Part shown: positions 1 to 5,257 of the stretch, piece by piece | Layout: each line of letters begins with the position of its first letter | Position numbering within the stretch: the stretch's first letter is position 1 | NCBI GenBank assembly: GCA_910583815.1 | Contig: CAJTZB010000166.1 | Coordinates: forward strand, 1-5,331 | DNA from: an uncultured Lachnospiraceae bacterium | Lineage (GTDB): Bacteria; Bacillota; Clostridia; Lachnospirales; Lachnospiraceae | Direction: 5' to 3' | DNA: 5,331 nt | Translations under genes and position numbers: made by a program | The notes under the pieces: model-generated | What the model saw: only the letters and a program-made list of their open reading frames with translations | Databases searched by the model: none | Told to the model about the DNA's origin: nothing

Positions 1-45
1 CATGGGTTGAGGCGTGTTGCCATCTGTACACCGACGCTATCATAA

Positions 46-82
46 GACAAAAAATGCGGAGCAAATTTATTTGCTTCGCATT
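46..82 (-). terminator. Rho-independent terminator of the ferredoxin gene
   Basis: Bases 53-66 pair with 69-82 to give a stem of about 13 bp with a 4-nt loop; read on the minus strand it has one A-C mismatch (opposite bases 59 and 76). The minus-strand transcript then runs into U residues (complement of A49-A54) followed by GUC. It lies about 28 bases past the ferredoxin stop. On the plus strand the stem is fully paired through a G-U wobble, but only a poor, interrupted T-run follows, so activity in that direction is doubtful. Confidence 0.8.
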
Positions 83-109
83 CTTGTGATTGTCATAAGT
101 GACAGTTTA

Positions 110-277
110 TTACTGCTCGATGGAACCTGTTGGGCAGGTAGCAGCGCAAGCGCCACAGTCTAAGCAAGCATCCGGATCGATTTCGTAATGGGAAGCTCCC
201 TCGGAAATAGCGCCTGCTGGGCATTCAGCAGCACAAGCGCCACAGCTGATGCAGCCATCATTGATTTTATATGCCAT
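110..277 (-). CDS. 2[4Fe-4S] clostridial-type ferredoxin
   Basis: This encodes a 55-residue cytoplasmic electron carrier that binds two [4Fe-4S] clusters. Two classical motifs are present in tandem: C9-x2-C12-x2-C15-x3-C19-P and C38-x2-C41-x2-C44-x3-C48-P, the arrangement typical of short low-potential ferredoxins of anaerobes. Length and the internal pseudo-two-fold repeat match that family, with no extra domain. The protein starts MAYKINDGCISCG and ends GSIEQ. The ATG at 275-277 is preceded by AAGGAGG (286-292 on the plus strand) with 8-nt spacing, which fixes the start. It is transcribed alone, with a promoter and leader hairpin upstream and a terminator downstream. In such bacteria these ferredoxins serve pyruvate:ferredoxin oxidoreductase, hydrogenases or Rnf; the specific partner cannot be read here. 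It is divergent from a small redox-disulfide protein. The identification is very secure. Confidence 0.97.
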   Translation of the reverse strand: MAYKINDGCISCGACAAECPAGAISEGASHYEIDPDACLDCGACAATCPTGSIEQ

Positions 278-303
278 AGCCGTGTCCTCCTTTTTTATTC
301 ATA

Positions 304-338
304 ACAACAGAAAATGCGCTTTTTGAGCTTTCTGCTGT
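304..338 (-). promoter_or_regulatory. 5'-leader hairpin of the ferredoxin mRNA
   Basis: Bases 304-313 and 329-338 are inverted repeats that give a 10-bp stem with one G-U pair in the minus-strand RNA and a 15-nt loop. The stem begins only a few bases after the predicted transcription start, so it would sit at the 5' end of the mRNA. Such a hairpin could stabilise a highly expressed small transcript, but that role is inferred. It does not overlap the ribosome binding site. Confidence 0.5.
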
Positions 339-348
339 GTCTGTCCTT

Positions 349-377
349 ATTCTAATATAAAACAGAAAAAAATACAA
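349..377 (-). promoter_or_regulatory. Candidate sigma-A promoter of the ferredoxin gene
   Basis: On the minus strand TTGTAT (bases 377-372) is followed after 17 bp by TAGAAT (354-349). The -10 matches 5 of 6 consensus bases, but the -35 only 3 of 6. The spacer and the following region are AT-rich. Transcription would start near 342, giving a leader of about 65 nt before the ATG. Confidence 0.5.
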
Positions 378-420
378 GGTGATTTTTTTGGTACTTTGCA
401 TTATTTGAGAAAATAGCGTC

Positions 421-450
421 TTGACGTTTGTCCAATCTGTGGAATATAAT
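421..450 (+). promoter_or_regulatory. Sigma-A promoter of the DUF1858 gene
   Basis: TTGACG at 421-426 and a perfect TATAAT at 445-450 are separated by 18 bp. Transcription would start near 457 and leave a leader of about 74 nt. The early leader holds a small CGGC/GCCG hairpin, and the leader ends in a strong Shine-Dalgarno. The two divergent promoters in this interval are about 45 bp apart (377 to 421), so a regulator bound between them could affect both genes; no operator is recognisable. Confidence 0.8.
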
Positions 451-530
451 GAGAATCGGCGGAAACTCTGCCGTGTCTGCAGAAAAAAAGTGCAGGGGCA
501 GGCAGGCCGTTAGAAGGAGGGAATGGAACC

Positions 531-734
531 GTGGCAAGCGTTACAAAAAATATGACGATTGGTGAGACCATTCAGACAGACCAGAATATTATTGAAATTC
601 TGCTGAACTATGGAATGCATTGTATCGGATGTCCGTCTGCTCAGGGAGAAACTCTGGAAGAGGCATGTATGGTGCATGGGCTGGATGTAGATCCGTTGGT
701 AGAAGAGATCAATGCATATTTAAGCAGCAAATAA
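531..734 (+). CDS. DUF1858 small redox-disulfide domain protein
   Basis: This 67-residue cytoplasmic protein matches the DUF1858 family, also called the hybrid-cluster-protein-associated redox disulfide domain. The diagnostic stretch is H30-C31-I-G-C34-P followed by A37 and ETLEEAC ending at C46, so a CxxC pair and a third Cys are present. The N-terminal part (MTIGETIQTDQNIIEILLNYGMHC) is the usual amphipathic segment of the family, and length is normal for a stand-alone copy. The start is GTG at 531, chosen because AGAAGGAGG (512-520) lies 10 bases upstream; the next in-frame ATG at 552 has no ribosome site. Family members are thought to act in thiol/disulfide or redox-cofactor chemistry, but the reaction is not established. 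It has its own promoter and a strong terminator. No hybrid cluster protein gene is in view. Confidence 0.92.
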   Translation: MASVTKNMTIGETIQTDQNIIEILLNYGMHCIGCPSAQGETLEEACMVHGLDVDPLVEEINAYLSSK

Positions 735-762
735 GCGGCAGAAGAGCAGGCAGAAAAACAAA

Positions 763-809
763 AAAGGGGTGTCCCATTGGCTATTTTGTGGCTTTTGGGA
801 CACCCTTTT
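763..809. terminator. Bidirectional terminator between the DUF1858 gene and mecA
   Basis: GGGTGTCCCA (767-776) pairs perfectly with TGGGACACCC (796-805), and A/T bases extend the stem to about 763-809 with one G-T pair. The loop is 19 nt. On the plus strand TTTT (806-809) follows; on the minus strand a long T-rich tract, the complement of the A-run at 753-765, follows. It lies 32 bases after the DUF1858 stop and 18 bases past the mecA stop, so it can end both convergent transcripts. Confidence 0.92.
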
Positions 810-827
810 GTTATAATTGCTGTGTAT

Positions 828-1589
828 CTACAGTACTGCAAGTGTCTGTACGGCATCTTTTTCAACGATGGGTGTATAGTGTTCTGCATAATAGGAAAGC
901 GAAGCATATGCAGTACGCTCTGGGATGCCGTATTCTGCGATTACATTGCAGACTTTGTTGAATTCTTCTGGTGTATGTTCTGAGATTTTTACTACAAGGT
1001 AATAGCGTGATGCTGCAGTATCTTTGTATAAAGTGTTTTCTCCAAAGTAATAGGGTGCAATGATGTCAGCGAGAGAAGTTACTGATTTTAAGCTTGGAAA
1101 TGAAAATACCTTTGCAAGAGATACATGGCTGTTCTGTTCTGTGGCAGTGGAAGCAGTATCTTCTGATGGTTCCGGTTTTGAAGTTTTTTCGGCGCTGTCT
1201 TTTGCCTTGCCAAGCAGTTCGCCAAGCTGCCCGAAGCATTCCAGAATTTCGTCTGCGAAGGCAGAAGGGAGAGAGGATGTATCTTCTCCGGACTGTTCTT
1301 TGAAAGAAGAAAAGTTGGAAAAACGAGTGTCCAATTCATCAGGGTCCTCTACTTTTGTCATGACAAGGACAAGGGAATCGGATGAAATCGGGATTGCTTC
1401 TATCATAAGAGGAATATCATCTGCTTCAAAACCACATTCATAAGAAGCCTGGAGCATCAATTCTCGGAATAATGCCTTAGCCTTGTCGGAGCCGTAAGCA
1501 AGTTCGCTGATTTTTAGTTCGCGCTCTGCAAGGTCCTGCCTGTTCAGAGTGCAGCGTATCTGAGTGTCACTGATTTTCTCGATTTTCAT
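828..1589 (-). CDS. mecA: MecA-family adaptor protein for ClpC
   Basis: This 253-residue cytoplasmic adaptor has the MecA/YpbH two-domain layout. In Bacillus subtilis MecA delivers substrates such as ComK to the ClpC unfoldase and helps assemble the ClpCP protease. Residues 1 to about 80 form the substrate-binding N-domain, starting MKIEKISDTQIRCTLNRQDL with the conserved ELFRELM-like helix at 40-46. Residues 95-155 form a linker rich in Ser, Glu and Thr. Residues 170-253 form the C-domain, with the YYFGENTLYKD and SRYYLVVKI strands and the EEFNKVCNVIAEYG helix. It is about 35 residues longer than the 218-residue B. subtilis protein, mostly in the linker. The ATG at 1587-1589 follows TAAGGAGGTA with ideal spacing. 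No comK, clpC or competence gene is in the window, so its substrates here are unknown. It is a single-gene unit with its own promoter, long leader and terminator. Confidence 0.93.
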   Translation of the reverse strand: MKIEKISDTQIRCTLNRQDLAERELKISELAYGSDKAKALFRELMLQASYECGFEADDIPLMIEAIPISSDSLVLVMTKVEDPDELDTRFSNFSSFKEQSGEDTSSLPSAFADEILECFGQLGELLGKAKDSAEKTSKPEPSEDTASTATEQNSHVSLAKVFSFPSLKSVTSLADIIAPYYFGENTLYKDTAASRYYLVVKISEHTPEEFNKVCNVIAEYGIPERTAYASLSYYAEHYTPIVEKDAVQTLAVL

Positions 1590-1609
1590 AGTGCTTACCT
1601 CCTTATTTT

Positions 1610-1692
1610 AAGTTCTGCAGAACTTCCCAACATTTCTTGCTTACCAGAGCCGGATCTTTTGTGCTAAAAATCCAGAGGTGTTCTGTTGGGAA
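1610..1692 (-). promoter_or_regulatory. Structured 5' leader of mecA
   Basis: Within the roughly 130-nt mecA leader, TTCCCAACA (1624-1632) and TGTTGGGAA (1684-1692) form a perfect 9-bp long-range stem. It encloses a second hairpin in which GGAT pairs with ATCC and adjacent U and A runs extend the helix. Just 3' in the RNA lies a perfect 16-base palindrome, AAGTTCTGCAGAACTT (1610-1625), overlapping the long stem by two bases and ending 5 bases before the Shine-Dalgarno core. The shape suggests a cis-acting RNA or a translational control element. I see no T-box, c-di-GMP, SAM or other riboswitch consensus that I know, and no leader terminator. Confidence 0.5.
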
Positions 1693-1704
1693 CGCTGCTT
1701 ATGT

Positions 1705-1735
1705 TTATACTTTACTTAAGTAACAAAAAGTATAA
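1705..1735. promoter_or_regulatory. Nested palindrome over the mecA -10 and start site (putative operator)
   Basis: TTATACTT (1705-1712) and AAGTATAA (1728-1735) are a perfect 8-bp inverted repeat. Inside lies a perfect 12-base palindrome, TTACTTAAGTAA (1712-1723). The outer right arm contains the mecA -10 hexamer, and the inner palindrome covers the predicted +1 region. A dimeric repressor bound here would block mecA transcription; the regulator is unknown. AT-rich composition makes chance palindromes more likely. Confidence 0.4.
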
Positions 1736-1757
1736 TGGAAATCGAAAGCAAAGTCAA
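1729..1757 (-). promoter_or_regulatory. Sigma-A promoter of mecA
   Basis: On the minus strand TTGACT (bases 1757-1752) is followed after exactly 17 bp by TATACT (1734-1729). Each hexamer matches the consensus at 5 of 6 positions. Transcription would start near 1722, leaving about 130 nt before the mecA ATG. Confidence 0.8.
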
Positions 1758-1799
1758 TATCATAATATATTAAAAAAATTTGTAGTGCTTGATAAACTT

Positions 1800-1857
1800 G
1801 CCAAAAAGTTACTGATTTTTTTGGCGACATGCACGAAAACCGTTCCAAAACTTTGGA
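1800..1857. repeat. Two CCAAA/TTTGG inverted repeats upstream of the kinase promoter
   Basis: GCCAAAAA (1800-1807) and TTTTTGGC (1818-1825) form an 8-bp inverted repeat with a 10-base gap. TCCAAA-AC-TTTGGA (1844-1857) is a tighter one. Both share CCAAA and TTTGG half-sites, with centres about 38 bp apart. They lie between the two divergent promoters (mecA -35 at 1752-1757, kinase -35 at 1879-1884), so they could be operators. The first has a T-run within its stem but none after it, so it is a poor terminator. No other feature is visible in 1758-1878. Confidence 0.35.
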
Positions 1858-1878
1858 GGCTGTAAGAAGAGTTTCTGC

Positions 1879-1907
1879 TTGAAATTTTCCTGGGTAAGAC
1901 ATATAAT
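1879..1907 (+). promoter_or_regulatory. Sigma-A promoter of the kinase gene
   Basis: TTGAAA (1879-1884) and a perfect TATAAT (1902-1907) are separated by 17 bp. The start would be near 1914, with a leader of about 48 nt before the ATG at 1962. A second TATAAT at 1927-1932 lacks a plausible -35 at normal distance. Confidence 0.8.
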
Positions 1908-1951
1908 AAAACCACAAAGCCAAATATATAATATCGCCGTTGCCGCGGCAG

Positions 1952-1958
1952 AAAGGAG
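1952..1958 (+). promoter_or_regulatory. Closely spaced Shine-Dalgarno of the kinase gene
   Basis: AAAGGAG ends only 3 bases (TTT) before the ATG at 1962, closer than the usual 5-9 bases. The only other early ATG, 16 codons in, has no ribosome site and would remove residues preceding the glycine loop. The ATG at 1962 is therefore kept, but translation initiation may be weak. Confidence 0.65.
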
Positions 1959-1961
1959 TTT

Positions 1962-3260
1962 ATGTTACCCAAAGCATTATCGGATAAGTACCACTTTCTG
2001 AAGCTGATGCATCAGGGCATCGGCGGAGAAGTCTTTCTTGTTGAACATAAGGCGCTTGCCTGCCGACGTGTAATTAAGACAGTTAAGAAAACGCATCCCC
2101 AATATGGGAGTCTGGTACAGGAAGCGAAGCTGTTACAACAGTTTCATCACCCATCTATTCCTATCATATACGATGTTATAGAATCTGATACAGCCGCGTA
2201 TCTGATAGAGGAGTTCATAGAGGGAGAAAGTTTAAGACAGTATTTTCTAAGGCTGAAAAGCCTTTCTGATGTATTACTTCTTACATATTCCAAGCAGTTG
2301 TGCGAATTACTCCATTATATTCATAATCCTGCTCACAGGGTCCTGCATCTGGATTTAAAACCAGAAAATATTCTGATCTCGGATTGTCAGATAAAGCTGA
2401 TTGATTTCGGCAGTGCCATATGCCAGAAACAGGGACAACCAATAGGGGCGTTTTTTGGAAGCCCTGGATTTTATGCCCCGGAACAGGCAGAAGCAGGACA
2501 CCTCTCAGAGCAGACGGACATTTACGGACTGGGCAGGCTGTTAGAGTATATGCTATTTCATGCAAAAAAATCACCAAAGGGCTTTTTTGATATTGTACAG
2601 AACTGTCTAAGAAAAGGGAAGAAGCTCTATACATCTGCAGAACAGGTAAAACAGGAAATAGAGCGGATTTCGCATAAAAAATCAGAGGCAGCTCAGGCAG
2701 GAAGCCTGTTTGCAGTAACCGGAATCCCGACAGATTATCATGGTACCGTCTTGGCAACGGCACTCGCAGCCTATTTTAGCAAAAAGGGAAAACGGGTATT
2801 GTTTCTTATGTGCAGCCGTCCATCGGGGCAAAATAGTCTGAAGGAGGACAGCATAAAAGAATGGGAAGAACGGCATGGCTTTGTATGGGAACAAAACGGA
2901 ATTACGATAGCGGAGCATGTTGCTCTGCAGGAGGTCAGAGGTTGGCGTGGCAGAGGGTATGACTGTATTATTTGCGATTTGGGAACCAGTACGCCACTTG
3001 CCACAGGAATTGCTTTTACATGCTGGTTTTGTGTAGGCAGTATGTCAGAGTATACCACTCGTTTTTGGCACCAGACATTAGATGATGCACCACGGACGCA
3101 GCAGGCGGCGCTTGTGCTTACAGAAGGCGATGCCAAGCTTGCCATGCGGGAATTTGGAAAAACATATGTGGTTGCTTATCTTACTCTTCGTATGCCGTTA
3201 TTTTATTGTTCCAAAGAAAACAGGAGGCTTTTAGAAAAACTGCTTTCTGTTACACAGTAA
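1962..3260 (+). CDS. Ser/Thr protein kinase fused to a degenerate MinD/ParA-like domain
   Basis: This 432-residue protein has no signal peptide or membrane segment, so it is probably cytoplasmic. Residues 10 to about 235 form a Hanks-type kinase: G19-x-G21-G22 loop, VIK with K39, helix-C E54, hinge EEFIEG, catalytic H129-L-D131-LKPEN, magnesium-binding D148-F-G, APE at 172-174, and TDIYGLG at 185-191. All residues needed for phosphotransfer are present. The glycine loop appears two residues shorter than usual and lacks the third Gly, and HRD is HLD, so it is a non-RD kinase. Residues 248-432 resemble the SIMIBI P-loop fold: a strand (LFAVTG), a loop 254-263, a helix, KKGKRVLFLM at 274-283, and YDCIICDLG at 333-341 like the MinD/CpaE Walker B region. 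The Walker A lysine is missing (GIPTDYHGTV). PASTA domains found in PrkC/Stk1 kinases are absent. The kinase assignment is firm; the C-terminal assignment is by pattern only. Confidence 0.92.
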   Translation: MLPKALSDKYHFLKLMHQGIGGEVFLVEHKALACRRVIKTVKKTHPQYGSLVQEAKLLQQFHHPSIPIIYDVIESDTAAYLIEEFIEGESLRQYFLRLKSLSDVLLLTYSKQLCELLHYIHNPAHRVLHLDLKPENILISDCQIKLIDFGSAICQKQGQPIGAFFGSPGFYAPEQAEAGHLSEQTDIYGLGRLLEYMLFHAKKSPKGFFDIVQNCLRKGKKLYTSAEQVKQEIERISHKKSEAAQAGSLFAVTGIPTDYHGTVLATALAAYFSKKGKRVLFLMCSRPSGQNSLKEDSIKEWEERHGFVWEQNGITIAEHVALQEVRGWRGRGYDCIICDLGTSTPLATGIAFTCWFCVGSMSEYTTRFWHQTLDDAPRTQQAALVLTEGDAKLAMREFGKTYVVAYLTLRMPLFYCSKENRRLLEKLLSVTQ

Positions 3261-3335
3261 CCTGTTGTAATCCAAAGGAAGGAAAGACTCGTCACAGATG
3301 TTCTCCTTTCACCCATGCAGGGCGGGAACAGCAGG

Positions 3336-3412
3336 AATCTTACGGCAGAGAGAGGGGGCATCCGTCCGCTCAAGAACAGGGAGCATTTTCCTCTCCTGCC
3401 GTTAAGATTTTT
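3336..3412 (+). terminator. Long-hairpin terminator after the kinase gene
   Basis: Bases 3336-3355 pair with 3390-3409 in a 19-bp stem interrupted by a bulged T3402 and a bulged A3349, enclosing a 34-nt loop. A T5 run (3408-3412) closes it, partly inside the stem base. It lies about 75 bases past the kinase stop. The long stem and loop are larger than a typical intrinsic terminator. Bases 3261-3335 hold nothing else that I recognise. Confidence 0.65.
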
Positions 3413-3413
3413 A

Positions 3414-3442
3414 ATGACAGAAAATAAAAAATTTGCTATACT
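3414..3442 (+). promoter_or_regulatory. Candidate promoter of the GH18 gene
   Basis: ATGACA (3414-3419) and TATACT (3437-3442) are separated by 17 bp, each one mismatch from consensus. The -35 starts two bases after the T-run of the preceding terminator. Transcription would start near 3449, giving a leader of about 105 nt. Confidence 0.6.
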
Positions 3443-3457
3443 ACTCTATAAAGCAAA

Positions 3458-3490
3458 TACTGCGGATTTTGTAGAACGATTGCCGCAGTA
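3458..3490 (+). promoter_or_regulatory. Leader hairpin of the GH18 mRNA
   Basis: TACTGCGG (3458-3465) and CCGCAGTA (3483-3490) form a perfect 8-bp inverted repeat with a 17-base loop, about 10 bases into the predicted transcript. No T-run follows, so it is not a terminator. It may stabilise the RNA or act as an operator; the role is not determined. Confidence 0.45.
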
Positions 3491-3553
3491 AGCAGTTCTA
3501 ACAAGAGAATAATCAGGAAATAAGCCAGAATACTTATTGGAATGGGGATTAGT

Positions 3554-5257
3554 ATGAGTAAATCAATGAAGATAAAAGTAATCGGAAGTGCGATTTTAAC
3601 TTGCCTTGTCATAATATTGCTAATTATTGCAATGATAAAGAAATATATGCCAAATGACTGTATGATGGCACTGAATGAATATTATGTGGTAGATGAAACA
3701 GAAGCAATTGTAATATTGGAAACAACAACACAAGAAGAGAGGGCAGTTTTGGCAGACGGCGGAATTTATTTGCCATATGAAACGGTCAAAACGCTGTTAA
3801 ATAGTGATTTTTATCTGGATGAGGCAGAGCATGTGCTGCTACTTGCATTGCCAACCGAACTGATTCAAGCATCAGAAGGGGAAGCACATTATAATATAAA
3901 TCAGGAAGAAAGACAACTTTCCGCTCCGGCGCTTCGGAACATGGGCGGGACTTATTTTGTCTCTGCTGAGTTTGTTGAACTGTTTTCTAATGTGGAATTT
4001 GAATACTACAGCAATCCAAACCGCCTGATTGTACATTATCAGTGGGTGGACTTTTTATATTATAATACGGTGGAGGAAGCTCCGCTTAGGGTAGAGCCAA
4101 GTATTAAAAGCGAGATTCTTGTGCAGCTTCAAGAGGGAGCAAAATTGTATTATATTGGTGGTACAGGGACTGCCGGAAGAAGTTTTATTAAAGTAATGAC
4201 ACAGGATGGTATTTATGGTTATGTACAGAGAAAATTTTTGAATGAATCCTATTATGAGGTACGTGAGAGCAGTTATCAGGCGCCTGTATATACGTATCAT
4301 ACAATGGAAGAAAAAGTGCGTCTTGGCTGGCATCAGATAACAGTACCAGAAGCAAATGCAAAGCTTGATAACATACTAAAAGGGACAACTGGGCTGAATG
4401 TGATTGCCCCAACATGGTATCGCCTTGCAGATGAAAAAGGGAATATCAGTTCCCTTGCAGATGCTGCTTATGTAGAGAAAGCACATAGTAAGGGGCTTCA
4501 GGTCTGGGCTTTAGTAGATAACTTTGATAAAAATGTCAGTACCTTTGAGGTTCTGTCCAGTACTGCGGCAAGAGCTAACTTGATTCAAAACCTGATAGAT
4601 GATGCAAAGAAGTACGAATTGGATGGCATTAATATTGACTTTGAGACGTTGTCTACTTCAACCGGGGCACACTTTATCCAGTTCCTGAAAGAACTGTCAA
4701 TACAATGCCGAAATACAGGGCTTGTGCTTTCTGTAGACAACTATGTCCCGGCTCCGTACAACGAATTCTATGATTTGAAAACACAGGGTGAAGTAGTAGA
4801 CTATGTGATTATCATGGCATATGATGAGCATTACAGCGGCTCACCGGAAGCGGGTTCTGTGTCCTCTATTAATTTTGTAAAAGAAGCCGTGAACAATACA
4901 CTTGCCAAAATGCCAAGAGAACGCATTATAATGGGAATTCCATTCTATACACGTCTTTGGAAAGAGAAGGAGACGGAAGGTCAGATTTCATTGTCTTCCG
5001 AGGCCCTTACAATGGCAGGAGCAGAGAGTGTGCTTGTACAGAATGGTGTAAGTGCGTCATGGGATGAAAAGACAGCGCAAAATTATGTAGAATATGAAAA
5101 AGACGGCACGGTCTATAAAATGTGGATGGAAGACGAGGATTCTTTAACCCGGAAACTCCAAATTATTTCAGAAGCTAATGTTTCAGGTATTGCAGCATGG
5201 CGGCTTGGCTATGAAAGTGAAGAAATCTGGCCATTGATTGATTTTATGATTCAGTAA
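3554..5257 (+). CDS. Membrane-anchored stalk-SH3-GH18 glycoside hydrolase
   Basis: This 567-residue protein has one N-terminal membrane segment (about 9-27, VIGSAILTCLVIILLIIAM) after a Lys-rich start, so the rest should face outward. Residues 38-155 look like two copper-amine-oxidase-N-type stalk repeats (IYLPYETVKTLL and TYFVSAEFVELF). Residues 170-232 are an SH3b-like domain (PLRVEPSIKSEILVQLQEGAKL to GYVQRKFL). Residues 255-567 form a GH18 barrel with D357-G-I-N-I-D362-F-E364; E364 is the catalytic acid. MAYDEHYSGSPEAG (421-434), GIPFYTRLW and the late W549 match the SleL/YaaH-like branch, known for N-acetylglucosaminidase action on peptidoglycan. A cell-wall or spore-wall substrate is therefore inferred; chitin is less likely. 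The start at 3554 has GGGGA 5 bases upstream; the in-frame ATG at 3542, adding four residues, has no usable site. It has its own promoter. Confidence 0.93.
   Translation: MSKSMKIKVIGSAILTCLVIILLIIAMIKKYMPNDCMMALNEYYVVDETEAIVILETTTQEERAVLADGGIYLPYETVKTLLNSDFYLDEAEHVLLLALPTELIQASEGEAHYNINQEERQLSAPALRNMGGTYFVSAEFVELFSNVEFEYYSNPNRLIVHYQWVDFLYYNTVEEAPLRVEPSIKSEILVQLQEGAKLYYIGGTGTAGRSFIKVMTQDGIYGYVQRKFLNESYYEVRESSYQAPVYTYHTMEEKVRLGWHQITVPEANAKLDNILKGTTGLNVIAPTWYRLADEKGNISSLADAAYVEKAHSKGLQVWALVDNFDKNVSTFEVLSSTAARANLIQNLIDDAKKYELDGINIDFETLSTSTGAHFIQFLKELSIQCRNTGLVLSVDNYVPAPYNEFYDLKTQGEVVDYVIIMAYDEHYSGSPEAGSVSSINFVKEAVNNTLAKMPRERIIMGIPFYTRLWKEKETEGQISLSSEALTMAGAESVLVQNGVSASWDEKTAQNYVEYEKDGTVYKMWMEDEDSLTRKLQIISEANVSGIAAWRLGYESEEIWPLIDFMIQ

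Noticed and set aside
1..45. Possible C-terminal tail of a plus-strand gene (HGLRRVAICTPTLS then stop at 43-45)
   Set aside because: Fourteen codons with no recognisable motif cannot be distinguished from chance, and the hairpin after it has only a weak T-run on the plus strand.
1060..1443. 127-codon plus-strand open frame
   Set aside because: It is antisense to mecA, has no ribosome binding site, and is a Ser-rich shadow of the real protein's codon pattern.
1077..1818. Shared 11-mer GTTACTGATTT at 1077-1087 and 1808-1818
   Set aside because: One copy is inside mecA coding sequence and the flanks do not match, so it is probably coincidence in AT-rich DNA.
1927..1932. Second TATAAT upstream of the kinase
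   Set aside because: There is no acceptable -35 hexamer 16-18 bp upstream; the TATAAT at 1902-1907 pairs with TTGAAA at 17 bp.
2281..2763. 160-codon minus-strand open frame
   Set aside because: It lies wholly antisense to the kinase catalytic domain, whose conserved motifs prove the plus-strand reading; the antisense product has no recognisable features.
3206..3427. 73-codon open frame overlapping the kinase end
   Set aside because: It begins inside the kinase gene in another frame, runs through the terminator hairpin, and has no ribosome site or family motif.
3593..3604. Possible lipoprotein lipobox (I-L-T-C) in the GH18 N-terminus
   Set aside because: The Cys is in the middle of the hydrophobic segment and the residue before it is Thr, so a membrane anchor is the better reading.
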